A DNA stretch of 64,000 nucleotides from Linnemannia hyalina. Taxonomy: Eukaryota > Mortierellomycota > Mortierellomycetes > Mortierellales > Mortierellaceae. Location of the stretch: positions 1,424,001 to 1,488,000 of the forward strand of contig JAHRHY010000014.1 of assembly GCA_019671135.1 (NCBI GenBank), given 5' to 3'. How positions within the stretch are numbered: position 1 is the stretch's first letter; every line of letters begins with the position of its first letter. The translations under genes were made by a program, and so were the position numbers. Below the pieces are notes generated by a model, which saw nothing but the letters and a program-made list of their open reading frames with translations, was not told where the DNA came from and made no database searches. Positions 32,122 through 43,959 of the stretch are shown in pieces.

Positions 32122-33570
32122 AACATGTAGGTCGATCATGTCGTACATTTTGAGTTGAGGAGGGGACACAACAACAGACGTGATCCACCGTGACCAAATA
32201 ATTTCGTCGTGTATGCTGGCCCAGGCACAGCTCTCTTGTCTCTGTTAGGTCCCCGCGTTCTGCCCTCTCTGTTTGAGCTTATACCCCTATCGTCCTGCTT
32301 ATGGTTCATCTGCCCCTCTGTGTCGCCCATTCACCATTGTCATACCGTCCTTCCGCCTGTACCATCCTGTGTTGTCCGCAAAGGCAGCCCCTCATCTTCT
32401 CCCTTCTGTTGTCCTTATTATTCCTCTTGTTATCTTACCCCATCCTCCTTACTTTTTCTCTCTTGACTACTCAACCCTCCACCCTTCCCTCTTCTTTCTT
32501 TCTTTCTTACTTTCTTGTTCTCTCCCTCTCTCCTTCCTTCTCACACATACATTCGCTCTCGCTGCCTATACGCACAACTCCCTCACACACAATTACCTAC
32601 TTACATACAACATACATACATCCTCTTTCCTCTCGCGTCCACGCATAACTGAACATACAAATACAACAACATACAAACATCACTCTCCTTCTCGCGTTCA
32701 CTCACTGACACATCAACATACAAACACCATCCCCCCTCTCGCGCCCACGCTCAACATTTTTTCCTTCCATCTGCCTCACTCACATCTTTGTGCGACCTTC
32801 ATTCCTTCGTCCCTTGTTACCTCCAAATGGCCACTCCAGCAATCCTACTATTTTGTTCTCACTTTGCCCATCGCCTCTTTGTTCCATAAACTCTATCCTT
32901 TTGGTTTTTATACCCTTTCTGTGATTCTTTTGAAACTAAATAAAGTGTTGGTCTCTTGGTTCTTCCCCAAATAGTCGGATGCCTCGTTGTCATATAGCTT
33001 CTTGATTAACTCACGTTTGATTTCCGTTGTGTTTCATAGTTGAGATCTTACCACGCATCTCCCTCCTGTTATTTCCTTTTTTTTTGTCCCTTCTTTTTTA
33101 AGCCCTTGCAGTTCGGCTCTTGAAAGGAGGATCGAGGATCGAGAGGAGTGACTCCATGAGAAAGTCTCTCTCCCCTTGTATGTTGGTGAGCTCCAAAACC
33201 TTTGATATGAAAAGGGAGACGTTGAAGAACAAAGTGAGCGATCTTGGTGGTCGCTTTATATCTTTTTTTTATCATGGCGTCCGTTTGTGCATGCAATCCT
33301 GATCTTGTTCGATGCAAAAAATGGGCATGTGACTTCATTGGTTAATGATATTTTTGACTTGAGAAACGTGAGAAAGAAACGAGACATAACACGATTAGAC
33401 TTTCATCCTTCCAGCATAGCAGCTTAAAACAAAGTTTCATCCCCCAGTTTGAATGCTTAAAACGGGGGCACACCCTGTTGCCAGAAAAAAACTAGCACAT
33501 CCTATAACAACAGCACCACCAACGCCCATCCCCATACACACACACTCACTCCACATCCACCCCTACTCCT
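32122..33570. other. Long pyrimidine-rich 3' region of copy A
   Basis: CT-rich to about 32930, with AATAAA at about 32938, then a mixed block that is also conserved at 43310-43800. Long + frames exist but are not conserved in frame with the sister repeat, so no protein is called. Confidence 0.5.
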
Positions 33571-33572
33571 AA

Positions 33573-33850
33573 ACATGAACAGCACACGAAGATCGATGAC
33601 GGCAAGAAACTATAGGTATACTTTCTAACGGCAACACTACGAGGAGTTTTGAAAGTGATCTATTCTTTAGTACAGATGATGTCCTCGAGTTTGATATGCC
33701 CCTCCCTGTCCAACAGGCCCCTTCCGAAGTTATACTAAATGTTGTTCAGGACTAATTCCAGGCGTTGGCTATTACCATCCTAGACGACGAAGATGAACAG
33801 CAAGAGGAACAACAAGAAGTACAGGAAGACCCTCGTGAGTGCTGCCGAAG
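33573..33850 (+). pseudogene. Decayed small-protein copy (33.7 kb)
   Basis: Reading from about 33677 gives DVLEFDMPLPVQQAP, then a stop, then FQALAITILDDEDEQQEEQQE. This matches the family pattern of a Pro-rich centre, a QALAI motif and an acidic Gln/Glu tail, but the frame is interrupted by the stop and has no intact start. A related, more decayed version lies in the sister repeat at about 44010. Confidence 0.5.
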
Positions 33851-35796
33851 CCGGGGATAGTTTTGTTGGTCTGGTTGATGAATAGGTTTTGCCTGTCCGT
33901 GCATTCTTTTTTACCTTAAGTCGAACTAAATCTGATGATAGAAACTGATGAAGGATCTTCGATTACTAGCCAATCGCGTTTTAGTAGTAGACGAGAGGTT
34001 ATTCAGTTCCCACACTAAAAAAATGCGTCATTGCATTACTGTTCAAACTTGTTTTCTGGCAAGACAAAAGAGTAACATTTCCATGGTTATTTTGTCGGTT
34101 ATTTTGTCTGAGAACGGTTAATGGACTGGATAATCCATCCCAATCATGCAAAGAAAACAGCAACACCACAATACAATCTCCAAATACTAAGGGTACCTAG
34201 GCTGCACACATAACGTCAAGTTCTACTCAAGGCTGGCTTACCGGTAGAAATTCTCCCTCCTTATTTTTTGATCCGTGCTCCCTCGTTTTTTTTGTCTCAA
34301 ACTTGGACCCGATGTCAATTTGCTGAGTTTTTGTTTATTCATAAACCGTGTCATCAGTTGTATGTAATACCTCTCCCCTTCTTTTTCTCCTCCTCCCATC
34401 CCTTCTTTGTTATCACCCTTATCTTCGTTTTCGTCCCCCTCCTTTCATTTTTTGTGCCTCCTCTTTTTTTTTACCTTCTCACTCCCTCGCTTTCTGTCTT
34501 ACTGCCATCCTTTCGCCATTCCTCTCCATATGTCCGATCATGTCTTTTGCATGACCTGGCATGATTGTGCATTAATTCATTGGGTTAAAGAGAATGTTAG
34601 ACCTTCGCCACAGTCTCAAAAAGGTCCTCAATATCGCAACCATTCTGCTCGCGTCGATTAATATGTATTTCGAGATGTGATCTTAGCGACAATGGCAATT
34701 GACAAAGGGACGTTGTTTTCCTCAGGGCATTGCAATGGCTAAAATGCAGTCTAATACACAATACATTGTCTGTCTCTTGTTTGTTCCTTCATCAGTCAGT
34801 TGGTGCGTAGGAACTGTGGTCGGTGTAACTCTCCGTGGCAGTTTGTGAACACGCTGCACAACGAACAAAACTTCGCCTTCTTTGTTCTGGTTGAATGGAA
34901 CCAATTGAGAGCGTTCAATTTCATGGTCCCGTTCCTTTGTGCCTCGCATCTTTCATCTTGCTCCTTTCTTTTTCCCGCTCGTCGAGTCGACATTTTCTGT
35001 CCTTTCCTTCCTCTTCCCCCTTTCTTTCCTTTCAATTTCCCAATTTTCCTACACCTGCATTGGACCAATTGGCACATTGAGTCTTTTCCTTTTTTATTCT
35101 CGTCGCGCTTGTCTTTTTGTTGATTGTTTGCTTCCTCCCTTTTTTCTTCACTCCCTCGCTCTTCCACTCCATATATATTTCAAAGTGGAGCGAGAACAAC
35201 TCTGCGTCAACTGTCAACTGGCGGCGAAGACACATTAAACACACATAGAGACGCATAATGTACACAGGACACGTCGCATTTCACTGCTTCTCCTCACTCA
35301 TTGTTTACCCAGAATCTATTCAAACCAAACAGAGGAATGGAACTAACCAATAAAGACAGCAGGAATGAATTAGAGGACAAAACAAGAGACGAAGCACCTG
35401 GATTCGAAAAAAGGCGAACAGACAATGCCTAATCAATTAGGTTCTTGCACCCCTTTTTGGTGCGACTTCACTACCTCAATAACTGCCTTTCCTTACCATA
35501 AAACAAGCAGTGGCCGGGGAAGCCTGGAGTTGTGATTAGTTAGCGAAGGGGATGTGTGAGTAGCTGAGCATTGTCCTTTAGTCATCAGGCCTTACCACTC
35601 GTCAGGGTCCAACAAAGGCATGGTCCACAAATGCCATGGTAGCCAGCAACCTACCATCATTTGTCCTATATAAGGATTGCAAAGCATCCTGTTTTCACCC
35701 TCTCTATTCTCCATCTCCTCTCACTCAGTTCAACAGCAACAACAACAAACAACAGCACAAGGCAATCGTCATCGCTATACATCACCACTCTACAGC
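33851..35796. other. Intergenic region
   Basis: About 1.9 kb without a supportable gene. A CT-rich tract spans 34380-34510 and another 34960-35170. Upstream of 35797 is a promoter-like segment with TATATAAGG at 35667-35675 and a CAA-repeat leader (35729-35760). Confidence 0.45.
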
Positions 35797-36033
35797 ATGT
35801 CACACAACTTCGAGCGTATTTACGGAATCCCAAGACACAACGCCAACAACGAGCCAGAGGTCCTTCCAAATACGGTCATTTCGTACAACGAGCAACCATT
35901 TTTTCAGCCCCTATACAACAACAATTACAACATCCAAGTCCAGATGACCATCATCCAAGCCGATCCAATTGTCGTCCCTCGTCGATTGATCACCATTGAA
36001 GTTCTTCTCGCCCTTCGGACGATCCACCCTTGA
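35797..36033 (+). CDS. Small protein, SYxExP family (copy B)
   Basis: A 78-residue ORF beginning MSHNFERIYGIPRHNAN. It carries VISYNEQPFFQP, then NIQVQMTIIQA in place of the VQxQLxALAI segment. It is the most diverged intact member. The MSH start is shared with the 47-kb copy. TATATAA lies 124 bp upstream and the leader is rich in CAA. The C-terminus is not acidic, and PRRLITIEVLLALR may be a short hydrophobic helix. Function is unknown. Confidence 0.5.
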   Translation: MSHNFERIYGIPRHNANNEPEVLPNTVISYNEQPFFQPLYNNNYNIQVQMTIIQADPIVVPRRLITIEVLLALRTIHP

Positions 36034-37360
36034 CCCGGACATGGAGACGTCGGTCATGGAAACTCTTCTGGCCTTGACAAGTAGGCCAAGGCTGTCGCTG
36101 GAGACACGAGTCTAAGAGGACACCGCTCAAGAGCGGCACCAATCTCGCGCAGGCCATACTTCCCTCTTCCCTTTTGGGACTGTTGGCACAGAACCTGGCC
36201 ACCTTGTACCTCCGCCTTTTTGCGTGCCATAAAGACCTTGTTACTTCTCCTTCTCGTTCACTCACTTTTTCGCCACCTCCAACTACACTTATTAAACTTA
36301 TCGCAACGGCTAAACGCCCACACAATATTGATCCTTGTCCACTTTTCCCCTATTGTTATGATGAAAAACCTCCAAACTGACCGCTCAATTGCATGTGCAT
36401 GGTAAAAGGGGAGGAATTAAGTTTTCTATTTTTACATCTCCCTTACGCACAGCCCGGTTCCATTAGTTCCAACATTACATTCGTTGTATTTAACGCTTTT
36501 TCTAAAAAAGACCTTGGTGCACTTGTCCACCTTGCCACTTGAACATGGTTCTAACTTCCCTCACCTGACCAGACTCCCCCCTCCATGCTCCATGGTTGGA
36601 TTACCACGCATTCACTTCTCTCTCATCTCTTAGCAGCTTTCATTCACTGATCTCTCTCATCCCAACAAAACATTCATTCACCGCTCTCTGTTCAAGGCCA
36701 CACGCCCTATTAACACCTCAGCACCTTCTCACCCTGTTGTTGCAAATATCAAAGTCTCCAGAGTTAATGCCTCAATTACTTCATATCGTACGAGAACGAC
36801 AACAGAAAAACAGGGGCAGTTGTATCTACTCTGCTGATTGACCAAAGGAGGAGCACGGCATAGTATGAACATCACTCCCCTTGTGTCGTGATGACCGTAG
36901 TGAGACTCTGTAAGTGCCTCAATCCTGGTGATATATGCAAGGGCGAGTTAGGGCTTGGAAGAATGAAGAAAGCAAGAAAACAATGGCCTATCGGTGTGAT
37001 TGTGAGTGAAAATATCATTAAAGCAATTCATGAAACACACTTGACATTTTTTTGGAACGTCTACCCTTGGATCCAAGAGCGATGCATACCCATTCCCCTC
37101 ATTCAGCATTTAGGGCAGGGGTTCTTAGGGTTTATGGCCAATGGCAAGTTGAGTTTTTCGATTGTTAGGTCGAGGAAAGTTGGGCGTCCCCCTTCCCCCA
37201 TGGCACAGCAAATGCAAATAAATGTGAGCCATCTTGGCCCATTCTGTAAACAAAGAAAAACAGGCGCCCAATTCGATACAAGTCCAGCCCCTTGCAACTG
37301 AGGGAACGTTACCAACAGCACAACACACTATAATCGCTTCCTTTTTGCCAAGTTGCCTAG
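36034..37360. other. Intergenic region
   Basis: No recognised gene. A 137-codon + frame at 36888-37301 has no similarity I can name and no clear promoter. The last 40 bp (ttgccaagttgcctag) match the leader of the small-protein gene at 61242 on -. Confidence 0.4.
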
Positions 37361-37606
37361 ATTTTGCAGAACAGCATATTATCGGCACACCAAGGACTCA
37401 TCATTGATGTAAATGACCTATATCTCTCAGACCCAGAAACTACCATTGCTTCATACGAACCCCCTGCCGTTCTATCACCAAGCATTCGGGATCACCATGA
37501 CGCCGTTCGAGTACAGTTGGATGTTGCTCAAGTTCTGACGCGTGTCCTGGTCGTCGCTGCTATTATGATCGCTATCGCTGTCCTGGTAGTCGTCGCCCCT
37601 GTCTAG
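37361..37606 (+). pseudogene. Small-protein copy with lost start codon (copy C)
   Basis: Homologous along its length to the intact - copy at 61006-61242 (TIASYEPPAVLSPSI, VRVQLDVAQVLTRVL and a hydrophobic Val/Ala tail). The leader 'gccaagttgcctag' is conserved, but the start codon position reads ATT where the intact copy has ATG, and no other in-frame ATG exists. The body has no stop before 37604. Confidence 0.6.
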
Positions 37607-37991
37607 GGACACATCAATGACGACCCAGTCAATCGCGCCGGGAATGGAGGAGGAGGGAAGGGTGATAAGATCGAGATGAAGAGAGAGAGGGAAGGAGGGC
37701 AGACGCCCATGAGGAAGAAAATTATTTTTGGTACTGCGCTGTACATAAAGCGAGATAGAGGTGAGAGGTGACAGATGGTGTTGAAAATATATCTGCTTTG
37801 CCACTCTTGTTTCCCATTTTTCCAAGAGTCCTTTTCTCCCCTCTTTTCTAACAGTCTTTTTCTCCCCTCTTTTCCATACTCATTCTCAACGCCTTCTCGT
37901 CAATCGTCACCTCTAAAATACCCGCCTTCTCCTACTCGACTACCCACAAGCAAAGAACGCAATTGCCATATTGCCATTCCCACTTCATCAG
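37607..37991. promoter_or_regulatory. Promoter of the F-box gene
   Basis: About 385 bp with a CT-rich stretch at 37785-37900 and the leader just before the ATG at 37992. Parts recur in the inverted copy near 60623-61000. On - it contains an open frame ending IPNAW that is also conserved there. Confidence 0.45.
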
Positions 37992-40451
37992 ATGTCGGGC
38001 AACACCCCGGACAACTCACTGCACAAACCCTTTGCAGCGGAACAACTGCCCTCTGTCAACCCCATAAACTCGCCCTCCGTCAACTCCTTAAACTCGCCCC
38101 TCGTCTCTCTTCCACCCAACATCCTCAAGCTTGTCACCTTCTATTTGATCGATCCTCTCGACCTGCTCCGGCTCTCATACACCTGCCATGAGCTACTCTC
38201 GCTCATTACCCCTGCCGACTGGTATTCCCTGGCTACTTACACCTATACCAACTGGGTCCAATCTTGTGGTGGCCCTAACGCAAGAGATTGGAAGACGATG
38301 GTCCTCAGGGACGCTGCCTTAGGGGTCCGTCTTGGAGCTACTCTCCCTCTCCCTGACGTTACTTCGTCCATGTCGTCCCCAATTTCTTCCGCCCTAACGA
38401 CTGTCTCTTCCCACTCGACGTCTGCTATGTCTCTTCCAATCTCAGGGACCTCGCCTACTACAACAACTGACGTCATCCCATCAAAGCCTTCGCCACATCC
38501 CTCACCGTTACCCGCCGACTCTGAATGGCCGCAATGGACGACCGGTGCCTCCCCCCACCTGCCTTCCTCCTTGGACGAGTTTAACCGTCGCCGCCCTCTC
38601 AGAGTCAAACTTTCCGAGGCACAGTTCTTCAAGACTGACTTAGAGACCCAAGATTCCCCTGGTGCCCCGTGGGTACGCATGGGATCCCCAATATACGACA
38701 TTGATCGAGACTCTCACACTGCCATTGCCGCCTCGATGATCACCCGTCCAAAGTCCGTTCTCTCTCAGAGCAACGGTAGCGGTCCTCGCCCTCATGATCA
38801 TGGGATCCTGTTCTACAATTTTCCCGATCTGACGAACCCTATTGCTCGTTGCGGCAGTGATGTGTGGGAGAAGGACATAAAGACCGGCACCCAGGCACAA
38901 CCTTGGTACCATCCCTTCACCCGCGACATGATGCAAGTTGCACAAGTGGTCGAGATCAAGCACTACCCCGAGGATACCGTTGGGGGCATGCGTGTCGTCG
39001 TTGTCATCGCTTTCGGACAGCGTGCTCGTCCTTGGGTCAATAACGCTACCAACTCCCACATCCTTGGCGTTTGGCTGATGCTCAAGGCTATCGAGGTGAG
39101 GGTACCAGTGGCACCCATGACCCGTCTGTCCAACTGGATGATGAATCATTTCCGATCATCGTCAGGTCTTGAACCCAAGGTGGCTAGGGAGTGTTTTCGG
39201 ATCAACCCTGACAGTGTTATCAAGTACGAGAGTATAGATCCTCACCTGGGCGCGATCACAATGTACGGACGCATCGTCAAGCTTTACTCTGCGTTCGAAC
39301 CTCGTCCACTTCCAACGGCGACTACTGAAGATGGTCAGCCATCAACAACTATGGACATGGATACTGGGAGGATGGTTGATTGCATCACCATTTTTAGCAT
39401 CCAGAACTCGGAAATGGCATCGGCGATGATTCTCAAGAAGGTCCTTTTCTGTGATGACGACGCATCGGACCTAGGCAGGAAAACCTGCTCGAACAAGGCT
39501 CTGAGTCGCGGAGTGAGCTGCATGACGTTGTTTCCGGATCACAGTGGATACGGGCACTATCTTGTCTTGATCAACCAGCACGGAAGAGGCATGGTGTGGG
39601 ATTGGGTTCACGAGAAGCAGATCACGCAACTCCACATGCCCATCGATAAGAGCAAGAGCACTGGAGACCGGAGAGTTAACGATGAACCAGCGAACATCGG
39701 AGTCGTTACTGGCAGTGCCTTAGCGACGGCTGGAAACCCGGCGGGCGATGCTATCGTGGACGGGGCTCCTTCTCGTCGCCGCAGAGTGTACTATTGGGGC
39801 GTGCAGGTCAGCGCAGCCCTAGAGGTCTCTTTCCCGGAGGATTTGAACAATGTTGACAACAGCAACGGCACTTTCAGGATTGTCACGATGGCGGATGGCT
39901 CTGACGATGAGTGGGAGTCATGTTGGTGGAACATCACCATCGACGAGTTACAGCAACCAATGGCATCGCTGCCAGCGCCACCGATCATCGATGGGATCAA
40001 GTCAGGATCGAAATCAAATGCGACCAACGCGCCCAAGCCCCCTTTGATTTCGAGCGTCAAGCGTTTTGAGCGCAAGACCTACGGCGTTTGTATCCCCGAG
40101 CAACAAAAGACACATTCGGCCGAAAACAACAAACCTATCCATTTCATTTCCTACGTTATTTGGAATCACTACAGGATCAGTTTGTCGTCGCAAATGGGTA
40201 TTTGCATGATGGATTTGGAAGAGCCCGAGTCTCATCTTGTTGCCGATGGACAGTGGATCACATTCCTGAAGGACCGTGAGGATCTGATCGACATTGCCGT
40301 CTTTGGCCACAATCTCATCGTTACTCTCAAGACTGGCCATCTCGTCTGGTCGTTCTACGGACAAGACAGGACACCGTTCGTGTCCAAGGAAGGACTCGGT
40401 CTCCGCATGCACAAGGGACATAGTTCGGAGAGCGATAGTATGAATATTTAA
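37992..40451 (+). CDS. F-box protein
   Basis: Intronless gene of 819 residues. The F-box-like segment is at about residues 37-80 (LPPNILKLVTFYLIDPLDLLR, LSYTCHELLSLI), followed by WYSLATYTYTNWVQSCGGPNARDWKTMVLRDA. Residues 110-180 are Ser/Thr/Pro-rich. The long C-terminal part (VEIKHYPEDTVGGMRVVVVIAF, HYLVLINQHGRGMVWDWVHEKQ, FRIVTMADGSDDEWESCWWN) looks like a beta-rich substrate-binding region, but I cannot name a fold. F-box proteins usually recruit targets to SCF ubiquitin ligases through Skp1. The ATG at 37992 (MSGNTPDNS) is chosen because the inverted copy keeps the same start (MSGNT). A broken paralogue is at 58140-60622. Confidence 0.82.
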   Translation: MSGNTPDNSLHKPFAAEQLPSVNPINSPSVNSLNSPLVSLPPNILKLVTFYLIDPLDLLRLSYTCHELLSLITPADWYSLATYTYTNWVQSCGGPNARDWKTMVLRDAALGVRLGATLPLPDVTSSMSSPISSALTTVSSHSTSAMSLPISGTSPTTTTDVIPSKPSPHPSPLPADSEWPQWTTGASPHLPSSLDEFNRRRPLRVKLSEAQFFKTDLETQDSPGAPWVRMGSPIYDIDRDSHTAIAASMITRPKSVLSQSNGSGPRPHDHGILFYNFPDLTNPIARCGSDVWEKDIKTGTQAQPWYHPFTRDMMQVAQVVEIKHYPEDTVGGMRVVVVIAFGQRARPWVNNATNSHILGVWLMLKAIEVRVPVAPMTRLSNWMMNHFRSSSGLEPKVARECFRINPDSVIKYESIDPHLGAITMYGRIVKLYSAFEPRPLPTATTEDGQPSTTMDMDTGRMVDCITIFSIQNSEMASAMILKKVLFCDDDASDLGRKTCSNKALSRGVSCMTLFPDHSGYGHYLVLINQHGRGMVWDWVHEKQITQLHMPIDKSKSTGDRRVNDEPANIGVVTGSALATAGNPAGDAIVDGAPSRRRRVYYWGVQVSAALEVSFPEDLNNVDNSNGTFRIVTMADGSDDEWESCWWNITIDELQQPMASLPAPPIIDGIKSGSKSNATNAPKPPLISSVKRFERKTYGVCIPEQQKTHSAENNKPIHFISYVIWNHYRISLSSQMGICMMDLEEPESHLVADGQWITFLKDREDLIDIAVFGHNLIVTLKTGHLVWSFYGQDRTPFVSKEGLGLRMHKGHSSESDSMNI

Positions 40452-42320
40452 GAACCCTCCCCTCCCCCCCCCCCCCACACACAAAACTTACACCTAAAAA
40501 AAGTACAAGATAAAAGAAGACGAAAAAAAGACATGCACCTGCACATGTAGTCAAGACTGTCGAATAGAATAATGAAGGAGGGTTGGTAAAGGATGCGTGA
40601 ATGCATGAAATTGTTTTGTATCCCCGAGCTCTAAAAAACACATCCTGACGAGAACGGAAGATCCATCCAGTTCATTGCCTACGCTGTTTGGAGTCACTAC
40701 AGGATCTGCTAGCCCACATAGCGATGTAAGTCATTATGAGTTCCTTCTCATGACCTACCAGTTTATTATTTGTTGGTTTCCACTTTCATTTCCAATCTTT
40801 CCTTGAAGTATAAAGTCTTCCCATCCTCTGCCCGTATATTCAACCTCTTTCTTCAATCACGACTTTTAAATTCCTTTGCAATTATTACGTTAATTCATAA
40901 ACTCCTTTTTGAATCACAACCACCACGTTTATTTACAATCCCTACATTCAATTACAACCTCTACCTTCATACACTACTGTTACAAGACATAACAGGGTGA
41001 GAAGGTTGTCGGTCATGGTTTTGCGAAGGTTGTGAAGAAAGTGAGTGTTGTGGAGAAGGTACGGGATGTAAAGAAGGCGAAGGGTGAAAGAAAAAAAAAG
41101 CAAAAGGGATGAAAGAGGGCGAGAGGTTAAAAGGAAAAGTAAGAAGGGATGAAATGGGCGTGGGAGTGGTAGAAATGGCGATGAAGATGTGGGAATGGTA
41201 GAACCAGTACACAAACATGTTTCAGGACTCAACAGCATCGATCTCATCGTAGAAAATGTCGGGAGAAGGGTAGAGGGGAGTTCGATATGGGATAGAGAGA
41301 GAAATAGACTGTGAATGAGCCACCAATACCTCGGAGGGTTGTCGACTTTACTTCAGTTGCTGGGGCAAGCACATAAAGATATCAATCGAGCTTCTCTTTC
41401 CGAGTCAATGCAAGATTGTTGGTGAGTTCTTTTTTTTCCTCCAATGATAACCTTCGCCAGGGACGACAAACGTGTCCGTGATCGTAGATCGTTCTCCCAG
41501 CCCTTTCCATTCTAGTTCTCCTTCCTTTGTTACCCTATTTTGGGGTTCGCGGCGTGCTTGCTCGCCAGGTACGGAAAAGAAAAACAACACCGCAAAGGTA
41601 TAAGGGGTGTGCGATTTTTAAAGTTTTTTTTGGCGTTTTCCACTTCTCTTCTCCTTCGCCCCGCACAAATATCTGCTCTTTCTCTCTCTTTAATATCGAT
41701 AGTCGACAGGTACTTCCTTGTATGCCTGCATTAATCCATGTATGTCCTTTGTAAGTGCGGTTGTGAGGAGGATCGACTTGCTAAAAGTGAGGCAGTCGAT
41801 GTTCTTTGAGATGCTCTGTCCAGCGGAACCTGCACGCGATGACGATGACGATGACGCTTGAGGTGAAGAAGTCATGGAGTGAGTGTTGGTGTTGGTATTG
41901 GTAAGGAGGTAGGTAATGTGAGCTGTCTATGGGAGCTATTGGAATTGTACTCCATGATGGGGTTTGAGGAGGGGAAAACAGGGGTGTGAGACCGGAAGGC
42001 AAAGGGTGGGGTGTTGAAAGCAAAAGAAAAAGAACAGTCACACGCACTGGGCCTCTTTAAGTGATTTCAAAAAAAAAAAGGCTGCTATCTATAGCAAGCC
42101 TTCCATTCATTTTAGCCGCTTGCTGCTTCCTTCCAACCTGCTCACTCCCCCATTCACATTCATGCACACCCGCTTACTCTTCCCTGGTCACCCACGCCAA
42201 CATCTCAAATTTTGGAAAACAACACTTGAATATAAAAGGTGAACGCCCCCCACTTGATATATCAAAAAAAATATCTCGCAAACAAACACACGCATGAACA
42301 AACACCCACACTCTTCAACC
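40452..42320. other. Intergenic region with an F-box gene fragment and promoter of copy D
   Basis: A C11-type run lies at 40463. A short F-box gene fragment is annotated separately at 40614-40712. The region 40980-42050 is purine-rich on + and holds no convincing gene. A 61-codon - frame (41690-41875, starting MTSSPQASSSSSSRAG) has a CA-rich leader but no relatives. TATAAAAG at 42231-42238 serves the next gene. Confidence 0.45.
40614..40712 (+). pseudogene. F-box gene fragment
   Basis: About 100 bp similar to 40083-40188 of the F-box gene. It encodes a broken version of CIPEQQKTH...IHFISYVIWNHYRI (here CIPEL, stop, KTHP...IQFIAYAVWSHYRI). It is a remnant of a second copy directly downstream. 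Confidence 0.7.
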
Positions 42321-42527
42321 ATGTCACGCATTCCCCAGCTCCCTCGACCCACTGGGCACACTCCTACCTGGCTTTCCGATGATGTCGTCTCATACGACGA
42401 GTCTCCCTTCATCCAACCCCCTCTTATCCAAGCCCAATTGGCCGCCGTGCAAGTTCAACTGGAAGCCCTGGCCATTGATGCTGCTCAAGAACAAGATGTT
42501 GAAGTGGACCATGCTGTCGAGACCTAG
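42321..42527 (+). CDS. Small acidic protein, SYxExP/VQxQLxALAI family (copy D)
   Basis: A 68-residue ORF, about 90 percent identical to the copy at 31915. The differences are mostly conservative or charge-neutral (for example Tyr to His, Ile to Thr, Met to Ile). It contains VVSYDESPFIQPP and VQVQLEALAIDAAQEQD. TATAAAAG lies about 85 bp upstream. Retention of the full frame after duplication, while the neighbouring small ORF decayed in both repeats, supports a functional product. Confidence 0.62.
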   Translation: MSRIPQLPRPTGHTPTWLSDDVVSYDESPFIQPPLIQAQLAAVQVQLEALAIDAAQEQDVEVDHAVET

Positions 42528-43959
42528 AACATGTAGGTCGATCATGTCGAACATTTTGAGTCGAGAAGGAGACACAACAACAGACGTGATCCACCTTGAC
42601 CAAAAAATTTCGTCGTGCATGCTGGCCCAGGCACAGCTCTCTTGTCTGTGTTAGGTCCGCGTTCTGTCCTCTCTGTCTGTGCTTATACCCTTCCCGTCCT
42701 GCCTATCCAGTCTCCCTGTTATCTGGTTCATTTGCCCCTCTATGTCGCCCATTCATCATTGTCGTACCGTCCTTCCGCCTGTACCATCCTTTGTTGTCCG
42801 CAAAGTCATCCCCTCATCTTCTCCCCTCTGGTGTCCTTTTTATTCCTCTTGCCATCTTGCCCTCATCCTTGCTTTGTCTCTCTTGCCTACTTAACCCTCT
42901 ACCCCTCTCTCCTCTTTCCTTCTTTTTTCTTTCCCTTTTGTTCTCGCCTCTCTCCCTCTCCTTCCTTCTCACATATACTTTCGCTCTCTCTGCCTATACG
43001 CAACTCCCTCACACACAACTACCTACCTACATACAACTTACATACATCCTCTTTCCCCTCGTGCTACGCACAACACCATAGAAACACCATCCTCCCTATC
43101 GCGCCTGCAGTCAATATTTTTCCTTCCATCTGCCTCACTCACATCTTTGTGCGACCTTCATTCCTTCGTCCCTTATTTCCTTTAAATGGCCACTCCAACA
43201 ACCCTTTCATTATGATCTATCACTCTACTGATCGCCTTTCTCTTTCTTCCATAAACTCTATTCTTTCATTTTGTTATCCCTGTTTCTATGCCGTCTCTCA
43301 TTCTACTGAAACTAATAAAGTGTTGGTCTCTTTGTGGATAATCTCTCTTCCTCGAATAGTCGGATGCCTCGTATTCATCCAGCTTCTTGATTAACTCACG
43401 TTTGATTTCCGTTGTGTTTCATAGTTGATATCCTACCAGGCGTGTCCTTCGTGTGATTTTTCTTCCTCCTCTTTTGTTCACATGAATTGTAAATCGTTCT
43501 CCTTCCCCTATACCCTTGCTGCCCGGCTTCTTGAAAGAAGGATCGAGGATCGAGAGGAGTGACCCCGTGAGAAAGATTCTCCCTCCTCTTGCACGTTGGT
43601 GAGCTCCGAGAATTTGTTGAGAAAAAGGAGACGTTGAAGAACCAAGTGAGCGATCTCGGTGATCGCTTTGTAGCTTTTTTTTTATCACGGAGTCCGTGTG
43701 AGCATGCAATCCCAACCTTCTTCGAAGCAAATAACGTTACTCCAAGCAAAAAACCTTTAGTGGTCAACTGCGTCTTGGAGGAGCATAAAAAAGAACCATA
43801 GATCTGCAAACAGAGTTTCATCTTCTTGCGGATAAAAAAGTTATGTAGACGGGAGCAACTTCAGCGCCAGAAAAAAACCAGCATAGTTGACAACAACAGC
43901 GCCATCATCCCCATCCGCCCCCTTCCTCCTTGTTTCCCTCTGACAACACACAACAATCA
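42528..43959. other. Long pyrimidine-rich 3' region of copy D
   Basis: Counterpart of 32122-33570. It is CT-rich with AATAAAG at about 43314. No gene is supported. Confidence 0.5.

Larger units (their letters stand above)
31790..33840. repeat. Segmental repeat carrying a small-protein gene, copy A
   Basis: Aligns along about 2 kb with 42220-44130: TATA box, leader, small ORF, long pyrimidine-rich 3' region, a 'cggatgcctcgt' to 'gatttccgttgtg' block, a purine block with 'gatcgaggatcgagaggag', and finally a decayed second small-protein ORF. The pair lies 10.4 kb apart in direct orientation. Confidence 0.8.

Noticed and set aside
32273..32974. Long + frame in the region downstream of small-protein copy A
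   Set aside because: It arises from a pyrimidine-rich tract. The sister repeat at 42.6-43.4 kb does not keep the same frame.
34796..35167. Lys/Arg/Glu-rich - frame
   Set aside because: It is the complement of a pyrimidine-rich tract and shows no domain pattern.
36888..37301. 137-codon + frame
   Set aside because: No homology, promoter or conservation could be seen.
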